DNA of 64,000 bases from Pseudaminobacter sp047739745 (GTDB lineage: Bacteria > Pseudomonadota > Alphaproteobacteria > Rhizobiales > Rhizobiaceae), in NCBI RefSeq assembly GCF_047739745.1, contig NZ_JBLLVA010000003.1:310001-374000 (forward strand), written 5' to 3'. Shown piece after piece: positions 1-7,730 of the stretch (its first letter is position 1; the number at the start of each line of letters is the position of its first letter). Made by a program: the position numbers and the translations under genes. The notes under the pieces were generated by a model, which did not search any database, was not told the origin of the DNA, and worked only from the letters and a program-made list of their open reading frames with translations.

Positions 1-92
1 ACGTTGTCTGGCGGCGCAATCTTGGCCGTCGCCTTCGCCATGACCCGCACAGATTCGGTAGCGCTATCGATACGAGCCTTGCGTTTACTCAT
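1..92 (-). CDS. Probable phage terminase small subunit, N-terminal end only
   Basis: Only the first 30 or so residues lie in the window; they read MSKRKARIDSATESVRVMAK and continue past base 1. An AGGA box stands a few bases before the ATG. It follows an HNH nuclease gene at the end of a long leftward phage operon. The lysine/arginine-rich start and this position (HNH, then terminase small, then large subunit) resemble small terminase subunits of alphaproteobacterial temperate phages. That assignment rests mainly on context because no domain can be seen in so short a piece. Confidence 0.45.
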   Translation of the reverse strand, partial: MSKRKARIDSATESVRVMAKATAKIAPPDN

Positions 93-178
93 AGAAATTC
101 CTGTATTAGCGCTAGTTCTCGACTACCCCGCCGGTCCGTGGCCGCGCGCCCCTAGAAACCCGACCCTCCCCTCCCCCC

Positions 179-505
179 CTAGAGGGGATATCCATCAATG
201 CCGAACGTCACTACGGCCTGACCTAAGTCCTCGCGCTGGCCCCGTGATGAGTGACATGACTTGCATGTGCTGATGAATGGGCCATTCCAAAACTTGTCGA
301 CATCGCCCTTATGGCCGCCATCTGCATGGTGCACCTCAGTTGCAGGCTCGACGATCTCCTGCTCTAGGCACCACTGACACAGTGGATCCTGCGAAAGCTT
401 GGCGTCTCGCAGTCGCTGCCAGCGGGCTGTCTTGTACAGACGCCTGTAAGCCTGCGCTTCAGCACTGCGGCTATCTGGCCTAGCCAAGTCCGCCCCAGCC
501 TTCAT
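179..505 (-). CDS. HNH endonuclease (phage, next to terminase)
   Basis: This 108-residue protein has the zinc-bound HNH layout: a CQWC pair at about residues 43-46, an HHADGGHKGD core with the catalytic histidines at about 60, and a second CKSC pair at about 82-85 followed by HSSR. Small HNH proteins beside the terminase genes are known to help the terminase cut DNA at packaging (family knowledge). The gene begins 3 bases after the preceding stop codon and lies just upstream of the probable terminase small subunit, which fits that role. Confidence 0.85.
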   Translation of the reverse strand: MKAGADLARPDSRSAEAQAYRRLYKTARWQRLRDAKLSQDPLCQWCLEQEIVEPATEVHHADGGHKGDVDKFWNGPFISTCKSCHSSRGQREDLGQAVVTFGIDGYPL

Positions 506-508
506 GCG

Positions 509-694
509 TCATTCGACAAGAGCCTTAGTTACATCGCCCACGCCACGGGCAACACGCTTCACCTTGGTGGCAGTGTACGGCTCACTCCGATCCATAAGCG
601 CACCACCGAGCGTCACAACATCAGCGGCGGCAGCAACAGGCAACGTGGCCACATCGAACGCCGTCGACAGTGTGCGCGATATGAAGTCGAACAT
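509..694 (-). CDS. Small phage protein of unknown function
   Basis: A 61-residue protein starting MFDFISRTLSTAFDVATLPV. The start is fixed by a strong GGAGGAAAT box touching the ATG at 694-692; the frame stays open further upstream, but that part does not look like protein. An amphipathic N-terminal half is followed by a charged SEPYTATKVKRVARG stretch. Short proteins of this type recur in temperate phages near the terminase end of the early arm. No function is assigned. Confidence 0.6.
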   Translation of the reverse strand: MFDFISRTLSTAFDVATLPVAAAADVVTLGGALMDRSEPYTATKVKRVARGVGDVTKALVE

Positions 695-1245
695 ATTTCC
701 TCCAGAATAAACGCAGCCCGCCACAACGGGCGGGCTGGACCTGCGGCCAAGCGGGTGGTGGGTAGCGCATGAAGCGCGGGTATGATGCCTTGCCCAAGGG
801 ACGTCCAATCCACCCACGGCGATTGCTCCTTTTAGGCAACACAATCGGTCGTTCAGTGGCATCTGCGCAGGACAGACGCGGGCTGCTAAGAATCTGTAGC
901 GGCGGGGAGGCACGCCCTTTATCGTTGGGCACCTCAACCCGCCGCAGATACGCCCAAGTCGCCGGAGGAGGCAGCGCCAAGGGCGGATATTTGCCATGGC
1001 CGCATGCTTGCGCAGAGACGGTAACCACGGCTTACATCGAACAAAGACGGCAGCCCCAATCGGGTAGTCGGGCTGCATCGCGTGCGGATTACCCGCTTAC
1101 CGCGCCTATCTCGAACCATCACTGGCCAAGGTCGTCTTTGTGTAGTTACCCGGCGCAAGGCACCGGGGCGGCAATTGTAACCGCAAGAGGTTTGGGGCTT
1201 TATTGCCCCTCACCTATAGGTGACTTGAATGCGCGTTAGTGGCAC
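695..1245. other. 551-base stretch without a convincing gene
   Basis: Several frames are open here on both strands, but none has protein-like composition together with a good ribosome site. The best alternative is a GTG at about 817 on the minus strand with an AGGAG box, in frame with the 61-residue protein downstream. Two hairpins are visible: GGGGC..GCCCC at 1194-1209 and CCCGGCGC..GCACCGGG at 1149-1167. Neither is followed by a T-run, so they may be regulatory or processing structures at the end of the 1246-2187 gene. Confidence 0.4.
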
Positions 1246-2187
1246 TCAGGCGGAATTCTTATGCTCAATCAAATAGTTGTCGTTTGTCGCGACGTATTTT
1301 TTTGTGTGTAGGAACGGTGAAGCAGCTTCAACCGCCTGCATTACTAGCGCTTTTCCTGCCGAAACTGCCTCCCGTCCGTGGAACCCAGCGCGGACACCTA
1401 TGCTGATTAGAGTCTGCCCGCCCAATACAGCATCCTCAAACGGATCTACGAGTGGCCCAAGCGCTGAACGAATTCGCATGAGGATGGGGAACCGGTCTAT
1501 GCGGTCAAGTAATACGTCTTCCGTCACCTTGACATGCAGGCTCGCGGTTCGGCCGGTGCGGGCTTCGCAGTTGTCGTCATACTCGATGGCAGCCTTTCGC
1601 CTTGCCGGTATGTTGTAGGCGCCCTTGGACCGCCTTGGCTTGATATACTCAATTTCGCCACCAGGAACCGCTGTATCCTTCCATCCGCCTTTTTTTGCCG
1701 CATCAACCTCGGCAACACCATCGCGCAAGATGCTTTCGTACTCGACGGACATGCCCGTTGCCTCGCGGTTGGAATATGCCACGCCTTTCAGCGGCTCGGC
1801 TGCACACAGGGCTACCAGTCGGCGATACTCAAGCACGACGCGAATGGCGTCTTCATTGCGGTCCCGCCGCAGCACGGCCAGCAACGGGAAATCCTCATCA
1901 CGCGACTGCTCGCATGACGGATCGCCAATGCGTTGACGCTTATTGATGCGGCGCCGTTCTCTTGCCATAGCTTTCTTCTCCTCCGCCCCCCGGTGCTCGG
2001 CCAGTGCCGTTACGCTAACACGGCTCGCCGCGGCAGCCGCCACGGGAACATTTGTGTTGTGTGCCACAACAGGAACCAACATGCCGTCGTCGCCTCGAAT
2101 GAGATGGCCATCAGCATCGCGCTGAAACTTGGTGGTGGTCTGGTACGGGTGATCTCCGCGCAGCCTTGGCCTATGTCCAGCGGCCAT
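1246..2187 (-). CDS. Phage protein of unknown function, possible late regulator
   Basis: A 313-residue protein that overlaps the upstream gene as TGATG, which fixes its ATG at 2187. It has a basic segment (KKAMARERRRINKRQRIG) near residue 75 and a helical C-terminal part with PFEDAVLGGQTLISIGVRAG, which could be a helix-turn-helix-like DNA-binding segment (inference). Its place, last in the early arm and just before the HNH/terminase genes, is where late regulators often sit. It ends with a TNDN tetrapeptide tail. No family is recognised with confidence. Confidence 0.6.
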   Translation of the reverse strand: MAAGHRPRLRGDHPYQTTTKFQRDADGHLIRGDDGMLVPVVAHNTNVPVAAAAASRVSVTALAEHRGAEEKKAMARERRRINKRQRIGDPSCEQSRDEDFPLLAVLRRDRNEDAIRVVLEYRRLVALCAAEPLKGVAYSNREATGMSVEYESILRDGVAEVDAAKKGGWKDTAVPGGEIEYIKPRRSKGAYNIPARRKAAIEYDDNCEARTGRTASLHVKVTEDVLLDRIDRFPILMRIRSALGPLVDPFEDAVLGGQTLISIGVRAGFHGREAVSAGKALVMQAVEAASPFLHTKKYVATNDNYLIEHKNSA

Positions 2188-2594
2188 CACGCAGCGACCT
2201 CGTAATCATCATCGTAGTAATCGTCGTAGTCGCAAACGACGTATGCCGGCTGGGCGCGCACTAAAGCGCTATAGGCTTCATTCTTGTAGCGATATAGCTC
2301 GACGCGCCACCGGTATGCGTAGCAGTTGTCGCCGCTTTCTGGAATAACAGCAGCCCATACCTGCCGCCCCGTCTCGTCGATAAACTTGATCGCAGTCCCG
2401 CCAGCCTTTAGTTGCGTATCTTCGCTGGTGGGGTATTCCGGCTGCGCCCGTCCGAACTTCAGGTCGTACTCGATGAAATCCTCCAGTTCGTGCGCCGGGA
2501 ACGACGCGTCCCCATGCCGTAAGCTGCCGGTCACCGCAATTCGCTGAGGTGCATTATCATTCGCGGCCGTAGCCGCCCGTGCGCTATGCGTCAT
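2187..2594 (-). CDS. Phage protein of unknown function
   Basis: A 135-residue protein. The ATG at 2594 is preferred over the one at 2600 because a GAGG box lies 7 bases before it. An ANDN tetrapeptide lies near residue 12, followed by a folded-looking middle rich in aromatic residues and a very acidic, tyrosine-rich tail (CDYDDYYDDDYEVAA). No known domain is seen. It is the first gene after the promoter at 2721-2750 and overlaps the next gene. Confidence 0.6.
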   Translation of the reverse strand: MTHSARAATAANDNAPQRIAVTGSLRHGDASFPAHELEDFIEYDLKFGRAQPEYPTSEDTQLKAGGTAIKFIDETGRQVWAAVIPESGDNCYAYRWRVELYRYKNEAYSALVRAQPAYVVCDYDDYYDDDYEVAA

Positions 2595-2720
2595 AGCCAT
2601 TCCTCGTATCTGCGCATGGTGCGCGTTCTGTTGTTGTGATTGGTCCGGCGACCATGTGCGCTATGTGCGCGCGCTTTAACAAAACAAGGATAGCTAGAAT
2701 CGCAAAATGCCGGATGGTTT

Positions 2721-2750
2721 CTTATAGGTGTTGTCAGGGCTTTGTGTCAA
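2721..2750 (-). promoter_or_regulatory. Probable sigma-70 promoter for the 2594-1246 genes
   Basis: On the minus strand TTGACA (2750-2745) is followed 18 bases later by TATAAG (2726-2721), close to consensus. It lies about 130 bases before the 2187-2594 gene and would let the terminase-proximal genes be expressed independently of the main leftward promoter. The -35 hexamer overlaps the stop codon of the upstream fragment at 2747-2938. Confidence 0.6.
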
Positions 2751-2938
2751 GCCGCTTTGGTGTTTGTGGCGTTGTTATCGTTAGCAGCTACGGGGGCGGC
2801 TAGCCATGCGCGAACAAGGGCTACGGCTTGCGCTGCGGCGTCCTCGCAAGTTGTGGCGCGCACTACGTGTACTGGATGCCCTAGCGCGGCCAAGGCGGGG
2901 TGCCTAGTGCGCTGGCTGGGCTCTAGCGGTGCATTGCC
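2747..2938 (-). pseudogene. Reading-frame remnant directly behind the GIY-YIG gene
   Basis: After the TAA that ends the GIY-YIG gene, the same frame runs on for about 63 codons and looks like real protein (GHPVHVVRATTCEDAAQAVA, then AWLAAP and an ANDN tail). There is no ATG and no good ribosome site; only TTG and GTG codons could serve. It may be the 3' part of a gene interrupted when the homing-type endonuclease gene arrived, or a product of stop-codon read-through or of a weak internal start. Confidence 0.4.
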
Positions 2939-3838
2939 TTAACCGGCGACCTTCATTGATTGCTCTGTTGCGATCTCATTATCATTGGCGGCTTGCGCTG
3001 CATCGGGAAAATTTAGGTATACGTCGCGCCCGTAGAATTTTACCGCTCCATCGTCGTACGCCTTGCCGGCCTCCGCTGCGCTTCCGTATCTACCTAAGTG
3101 CTTATTTTTGCCTGCAACCTCAATTTGAGCCAGCCACTTCCCTGTAGACGCATCAAACGAGACACCTTTAAAGCCAGACTTATTGGCCTTAGATGGTCCC
3201 CTTTTAAGCGATTGCCTTCTATGGGCCGCCCTTAGCTCATCGCTCTCCCATGAAGCGAGTAGTGCCTCCCTTACGTGCTTAATATGCTCTGAACTTTTGG
3301 GGATGCCGCGAAGGGCCGCCGCCGTTTTTTCGCGCTCTGATGGATCCTCATAACGCTTCTTCAGCGCGAGTGACGTGAGTTCCCTTTGTGCTGGGTCTTC
3401 GTACCTTGTGAACTGCGCCCTACTCCATTTTTTTCTTACTGCAGGGTCTTGCAGCGTCCTGGCGAGCGCCAAACTCTTCTTTTTGCGAGTTCTCAGGCTA
3501 ACGATCGACCCAACTCGACCTTCTCCGCCATCCGTAAAATTGGCAAGCGAGCCAGTTCCCAAGTCTCGTCTGCCGTAATGAGACACCAGTTCGGCCTCTA
3601 ATTGGAACGCGCCAATCTCTGTAAGCCCCGAACTAACACGCTCAACCGTTGGCTCCATCCCTAAGGCGCTCAATTTATCAAGTATGCTCCGGAATAGCTT
3701 GTTGCGTCCGCTGAGGTTTTTATCTCTGTTGCCGTGCCCTTTGCCAACATAGAAAACCTCTCCTGTGTCTGGTCTGGACCACGTGTAGACGTAAAAGTCA
3801 CTGCGCTCGTGGCCAATTCCTTGGTCTGTATCCTTCAT
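2939..3838 (-). CDS. GIY-YIG homing endonuclease with AP2-like DNA-binding domain
   Basis: A 299-residue protein. Residues about 15-100 carry a GIY-YIG nuclease core (VYTW..DTGEVFYVGKGHGNR), with the catalytic glutamate probably in the FQLEAELVSHYG segment. The middle holds charged repeats (RTLQDPAVRKKWS, RYEDPAQRELTS, RYEDPSEREKTA) like modular DNA-contact motifs. Residues about 218-278 form an AP2/ERF-like domain (SGFKGVSFDASTGKWLAQI). This is the usual architecture of free-standing phage homing endonucleases. It overlaps the preceding HTH gene by 41 bases, has an AAGG box before the ATG, and ends in an ANDN tail. Confidence 0.85.
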   Translation of the reverse strand: MKDTDQGIGHERSDFYVYTWSRPDTGEVFYVGKGHGNRDKNLSGRNKLFRSILDKLSALGMEPTVERVSSGLTEIGAFQLEAELVSHYGRRDLGTGSLANFTDGGEGRVGSIVSLRTRKKKSLALARTLQDPAVRKKWSRAQFTRYEDPAQRELTSLALKKRYEDPSEREKTAAALRGIPKSSEHIKHVREALLASWESDELRAAHRRQSLKRGPSKANKSGFKGVSFDASTGKWLAQIEVAGKNKHLGRYGSAAEAGKAYDDGAVKFYGRDVYLNFPDAAQAANDNEIATEQSMKVAG

Positions 3839-4004
3839 CGTACGCCTTCATAAGCAGGGCCAGAAGTTGTGGCACTGGTCGTGGATTGGTGGCGCGCTCG
3901 TAACTGGATATCTGTAGCGCGCTCGCATAGCCCAAAACGGAAGCCAATTCCGCCTGGGTCAAGCCGAGTCTTGTCCGAATGAGTTTGAATTCCTGACTCG
4001 TCAT
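3798..4004 (-). CDS. XRE/Cro-type helix-turn-helix regulator
   Basis: A 68-residue protein made almost entirely of one HTH (IRTRLGLTQAELASVLGYAS, then ISSYERATNPRPVP). Members of this family bind operator DNA as dimers. The ATG at 4004 is chosen because a promoter at 4014-4042 would place the transcript start only a few bases upstream. Its 3' end overlaps the endonuclease gene. It could regulate that gene or the origin-proximal genes; the target cannot be read from the sequence. Confidence 0.75.
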   Translation of the reverse strand: MTSQEFKLIRTRLGLTQAELASVLGYASALQISSYERATNPRPVPQLLALLMKAYDEGYRPRNWPRAQ

Positions 4005-4013
4005 GATGGCTTG

Positions 4014-4042
4014 AATGTATGTCTTTTGCGATAGTATGTCAA
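4014..4042 (-). promoter_or_regulatory. Probable promoter giving a nearly leaderless HTH transcript
   Basis: TTGACA (4042-4037) and TACATT (4019-4014) are separated by 17 bases on the minus strand, inside the end of the VRR-NUC gene. The expected transcription start is about 4007, only about 3 bases before the ATG of the HTH gene. Confidence 0.55.
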
Positions 4043-4572
4043 GTGCCATATATGGCGTTTGCGACATTATTGTTATCATTGGCAGTCAGCCATTTCTTGA
4101 CGAGTTCGACCGCCTTGTCACCAGCCTCATCAGTTGAGCTGGCTCGAACCACCTCAACCTCAAACCCGAGTTTGCGCAGCGCTGTATGTCTCGCTACTTG
4201 CGCAGGGGACAGCCTTCCGTTGCCCACCTTGTTTTCGATGAAAGCGCAGCGTCCGCCCGGCATAAATATCGTCAAGTCGGGGTGACCGGCTGTGAGTCCG
4301 GTAGCCAATGCTATCATACGCGCTCGGGGGCCACGCTTGCCGGCCTCCATCCCCCCGACAAACAATACACCCGGTATTCTGCGTAGGCGCCGGACCTGTT
4401 CACTTTGGCATTCCCACTCCTGCGGAGTTGCAGTCTTAACCGTTGTTACCCCGGCCGCAGTAGTGGTAACAACCATCCGCTTGCCTTTTATCGTGACGGT
4501 GGTCTGGCGGCGTTTGCCAGGGGCGTTGGATGTGGTGGAGGCAAGCGCGGTGGTGGATTCCGATTTTGTCAT
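4039..4572 (-). CDS. VRR-NUC domain nuclease
   Basis: A 177-residue protein. After a variable N-terminus of about 70 residues comes a VRR-NUC core: GHPDLTIFMPGGRCAFIENK with the catalytic D, E and K, then a conserved GRLSPAQVARHTALRKLGFE. Stand-alone VRR-NUC proteins in phages are thought to process branched or structured DNA in replication or recombination (family knowledge). The gene sits just downstream of the primase gene and the iteron cluster. The protein ends in a TANDNNN tail. Confidence 0.85.
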   Translation of the reverse strand: MTKSESTTALASTTSNAPGKRRQTTVTIKGKRMVVTTTAAGVTTVKTATPQEWECQSEQVRRLRRIPGVLFVGGMEAGKRGPRARMIALATGLTAGHPDLTIFMPGGRCAFIENKVGNGRLSPAQVARHTALRKLGFEVEVVRASSTDEAGDKAVELVKKWLTANDNNNVANAIYGT

Positions 4573-4793
4573 TTCCGCTCCTATATATTATACAGACCAA
4601 TGAAAATGATAGAAAAGACTACTCTTTACATAACGATTGGATAAATGGATGAAACTATATATAGTATATATATCCTATTGATTTCATTCGTCTTTTCAGG
4701 CTGACTTTCGTCCATTTTTGCGTTGGTTTCATCCATGACGAAAGTCGGAGGCGTGAATTTCGTCCACGGACGAAACCACGGCGTGGATGGACG
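4573..4793. other. Putative phage replication origin (iteron cluster with AT-rich segment)
   Basis: A non-coding gap holding seven copies of TTTCRTCCA or close variants in both orientations: 4646-4655 (-), 4681-4692 (degenerate), 4704-4714, 4726-4735, 4737-4745 (-), 4757-4766 and 4768-4776 (-). The last two form the near-perfect inverted repeat TTTCGTCCACGGACGAAA. Next to them is a very AT-rich stretch (4655-4675, alternating TA). Iterons plus an AT-rich unwinding element directly behind a primase-helicase gene are the classic appearance of a phage or plasmid origin. Function is inferred. Confidence 0.6.
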
Positions 4794-7124
4794 TTAATCC
4801 ACCCACTTTAGCCGCCTTGTAGGGCGCCCTTTTTTGTTGTCGTTCGACGCATAAACGACGCTTCCGACCGACCGCAATTCGTCGAGAATCTCCTTCTTTT
4901 GCCAACCGTCGATCGCCTTACATCGGTCGAACAGACGGCCCTCCGTGATGCCGTTTGCGCCAGCTTTTCGGATGAGCCCGGCAATCTTCTTGTAGTTCGC
5001 CTCGCGCTGGTTATCGGCCAGCCGTTCCGTTACCTCGGAGAGCATTCCTGCGGCGCACGTCCATGCCACAGCTGCGGCCCACTCGAAGTTGGCTTCCGTT
5101 ATCACAGGCTCTAAAGGATCCGTCCCTACGGCCACTATAAGCGCCAGTTTGATGGCGTTCTCGACAATGCGGCGCATGAATGGCCTAGCCTCTGGAGCCG
5201 CGGCCATCTCGTTGGCATCGATCGTTCCCTTGACCGCCCTGAAGATGCCTAGTGCGTCCTCTGTCCAGGGAACGATGGTCGGCTTATTCTGCGCTCCTGT
5301 TGCCGGTCCTGTCGGCGGGAACTTCTTGCTACCAGGCATGCGCTGCTGAACAACATTTATGCCTGCAACGTGTGCCATTCGCTCCATCAGGAGGTACGGG
5401 GTGTCTCGCACATCCCTTTCGGGGCGAACTGCGGCCGGCTTGTCCCCCGTTATGTGGAACAGGATGAGGCGCGGCAAAAGCCCGTCCTCAGCGCTAGCAC
5501 TGCTAAGGGCGGTCCAGAACTGGTCGGGCGTCGACGTGCCGTGGATGCACAGGTTCGGGTTATAGATGCGCTTGGGGGGGGTGCCGCGGTAGGCCGCGCC
5601 TTCGAAGAACGTGGAGCTGGCGCTGTAGTAATCGCGCAGGTCGGTCGAAATAGCCCGCTGGTGGCTGCCTGCCTTGCGGTCGGTGATATCCCGCACGAAC
5701 CCGCCGAACTCGTCAATCTGGCAGTTGACTGATTGGTTTGCCTCCAGCACCTCACGAAGCGCGGAGGCCGACATAATGCGCGCCGGGCCGCTGTACTTCT
5801 CGAACACGCCTTGATCGGCCATAAGTAGCCGCTTGATCTGGCTGCGGGCGTGCTCTTTGCCAAAGCCCGACTCCGCCAGCGCAACGGTGTAGATATTGGG
5901 GCGGGTGTCTCTTGAGCCGGTCGAATAGCGCGAGCCGCAGAGCGCCGCCACGAATGGCAGGACGGCCGCCATTGCCAACGCGCGGCAGGGCTGCTCCGCG
6001 CTGGAAACGATCCAATCGATCAGGTCTTCGACCAAGCCGCCCGGCCGCGTCAGCGCCTCTAGGTCGTCAACCGACTCTAGTTTGTACTCCGGTATGTCTT
6101 CTGGGTCCGGCTCGGCGTCGACAACAAGCGCGCGCGGCTCATGGCGAGGCTGCGTCAACACGCCGAGCGAGACGATGGGTGTATCATCGCCCACGGCGGG
6201 CGCAGGAATCGACCTAGGATGCTTCATGCCGGCATCCAGACCGCGGCGAATCTTGGCTCTGATTTCCTTCTCCCCATCTTTGGCGACAACGCCGTTGGCG
6301 TATGCCGCGTCAAATAGCCCAGCTTCGGCCTCCTGGCGCGACAGGGCGCCGGCGCCAACGAAAGTGCCAAGGTTATACGCGCTGCGGTTCACCGCCTGTC
6401 CGCGGCCTCCCTGTGGCGTTGTGGCTAGTTCACTAAGCTCGGCGGATACGGAGCGCTCGACGTACACCGCGTTGTCGCCTGGCGTGTATGTGTAGTCGGT
6501 GGGGTATGCGGGCGACTGTGCCGCCGGAGCTGCGGGCAGCACAAGGTCCAAGAGCCAGGCGGGGGCCTCTGGCAGCGGGGGCAGGCCGTCGCCGTCATAG
6601 TCCACCCAAGCGTACTCCGCGCCTGTTGCCAGCCGGCTACCTGGTGCCACGACGTATCCGCCGGATCCCCGCACGTCGAGACCAGCACCGAGCCTGCCGC
6701 GGTTGCGGACGCCCGGCACGTAGGCAAAGTAATGGTGCTCGCCGCCGCCTGCGGTCTGGGCTACAGCCGTGCGTGGAAGCGGGCCGTTTTGGCTCTCGAG
6801 AATGGCGAGCGTTTCAAAGCCGTTGATGACGTTGCCGTCGTCATCCTTGTGCATGTCAACATCGAGCACCCATGCGCCCATTTGCTCGCCAGTCGGAATG
6901 CCTATCATGGAGTCAGGGTCGCGTTTCCAAAGCTCACGTACTAGCCGCTCGCTCTTGGTTGCGCCCTTGAAGCCGTTCCCAAGCCGCGGGGTTTTCGCTT
7001 TTAGGACGATGAGTTCGCCGGTTTCGGGGTCAAAATCGCTTGTCTCTTCGTCTTTCTCACGGCAGGGGAAGACAGGAATTCCGCTGGATGAGTAGGACAA
7101 TGCAACGTCGAGCATGGTGTTCAT
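4794..7124 (-). CDS. Bifunctional primase-polymerase / DUF3987 helicase-like replication protein
   Basis: A 776-residue protein that starts at the ATG overlapping the previous stop as ATGA (7124). The N-terminal 200 residues match the prim-pol fold: GIPVFPCREKD, an acidic pair WVLDVDMHKDDDG, TAGGGEHHYFAYV and DVRGSGGYVVAPGS. A linker follows, then a DUF3987 domain from about residue 350, whose P-loop-like ALAESGFGKEHAR is degenerate. Prim-pol proteins of this layout prime and possibly unwind DNA at the phage origin. It sits next to the iteron cluster, as expected of an initiator-primase. The C-terminus carries an SNDN tail. Confidence 0.85.
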   Translation of the reverse strand: MNTMLDVALSYSSSGIPVFPCREKDEETSDFDPETGELIVLKAKTPRLGNGFKGATKSERLVRELWKRDPDSMIGIPTGEQMGAWVLDVDMHKDDDGNVINGFETLAILESQNGPLPRTAVAQTAGGGEHHYFAYVPGVRNRGRLGAGLDVRGSGGYVVAPGSRLATGAEYAWVDYDGDGLPPLPEAPAWLLDLVLPAAPAAQSPAYPTDYTYTPGDNAVYVERSVSAELSELATTPQGGRGQAVNRSAYNLGTFVGAGALSRQEAEAGLFDAAYANGVVAKDGEKEIRAKIRRGLDAGMKHPRSIPAPAVGDDTPIVSLGVLTQPRHEPRALVVDAEPDPEDIPEYKLESVDDLEALTRPGGLVEDLIDWIVSSAEQPCRALAMAAVLPFVAALCGSRYSTGSRDTRPNIYTVALAESGFGKEHARSQIKRLLMADQGVFEKYSGPARIMSASALREVLEANQSVNCQIDEFGGFVRDITDRKAGSHQRAISTDLRDYYSASSTFFEGAAYRGTPPKRIYNPNLCIHGTSTPDQFWTALSSASAEDGLLPRLILFHITGDKPAAVRPERDVRDTPYLLMERMAHVAGINVVQQRMPGSKKFPPTGPATGAQNKPTIVPWTEDALGIFRAVKGTIDANEMAAAPEARPFMRRIVENAIKLALIVAVGTDPLEPVITEANFEWAAAVAWTCAAGMLSEVTERLADNQREANYKKIAGLIRKAGANGITEGRLFDRCKAIDGWQKKEILDELRSVGSVVYASNDNKKGRPTRRLKWVD

Positions 7125-7711
7125 GCTGCTTCTCCATGCTCGAATACTTCCCCTGTTTCCGGGTCTAGCGGAACGAAAGTCGCCGCGGACGGCTTCACTA
7201 GTTTGACGCCATCCCAAACAAAATAGGTAAAGCCATGCTCGACGGCTCGACTAAAAAGATCAAGGAGAGGGTCATTTGCCGCGAGTACCGGCGCCGCCTT
7301 TCCCCATGAAGTTGTCGAGCCGAGACCTCCTCGGTCACCAAGTGCTTCGCACCACCCGTTTATGAGGTGCTGCTGCGCCTTCACTTGCCTAATGACGGCA
7401 CCGACCGAGTAAATCTTTGGCTTTATCTCCAGGATCAAATGGTGGCTGTATTTAGAGGGGGTTAGTCGGCCTCCTTTGTGGTTCGACCATTTTACGACGC
7501 CGATATCCGCGAAAAACGTTCGCCGTCCCACATACATCTTCTCGCACTCCACCCAACTGTTTTCATATTCCTGGTGGCCGCCGCCTGCGGGAGTGTAGAC
7601 CGGGCGATACGGCAAGCCGCGCATCTTGATATACTCGTAAACTTCCACCACCATCTGGTCGTGCTCTGGTGTGCGGTCATACGCTGTGTCGTGCGCTTGG
7701 CTGGGGTTCAT
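7121..7711 (-). CDS. Phage protein, possible PD-(D/E)XK nuclease
   Basis: A 196-residue protein; the ATG at 7711 is chosen because it follows the methyltransferase stop by about 20 bases. Residues about 70-125 read FFADIGVVKW, then HHLILEIKPKIYSVGAVIRQ and VKAQQHLI. An aspartate in one strand, LEIK in the next and a Q-rich helix after it resemble a PD-(D/E)XK core. This is motif reading only. It overlaps the primase gene as ATGA, so it is made together with it. It carries AANDP, a variant of the recurrent tetrapeptide. Confidence 0.55.
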   Translation of the reverse strand: MNPSQAHDTAYDRTPEHDQMVVEVYEYIKMRGLPYRPVYTPAGGGHQEYENSWVECEKMYVGRRTFFADIGVVKWSNHKGGRLTPSKYSHHLILEIKPKIYSVGAVIRQVKAQQHLINGWCEALGDRGGLGSTTSWGKAAPVLAANDPLLDLFSRAVEHGFTYFVWDGVKLVKPSAATFVPLDPETGEVFEHGEAA

Positions 7712-7730
7712 CGGATTATCTGTCTCACTA

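Noticed and set aside
1095..1125. GGTTCGAGA on the minus strand as part of a phage tRNA
   Set aside because: No anticodon stem, D arm or acceptor stem can be built around it.
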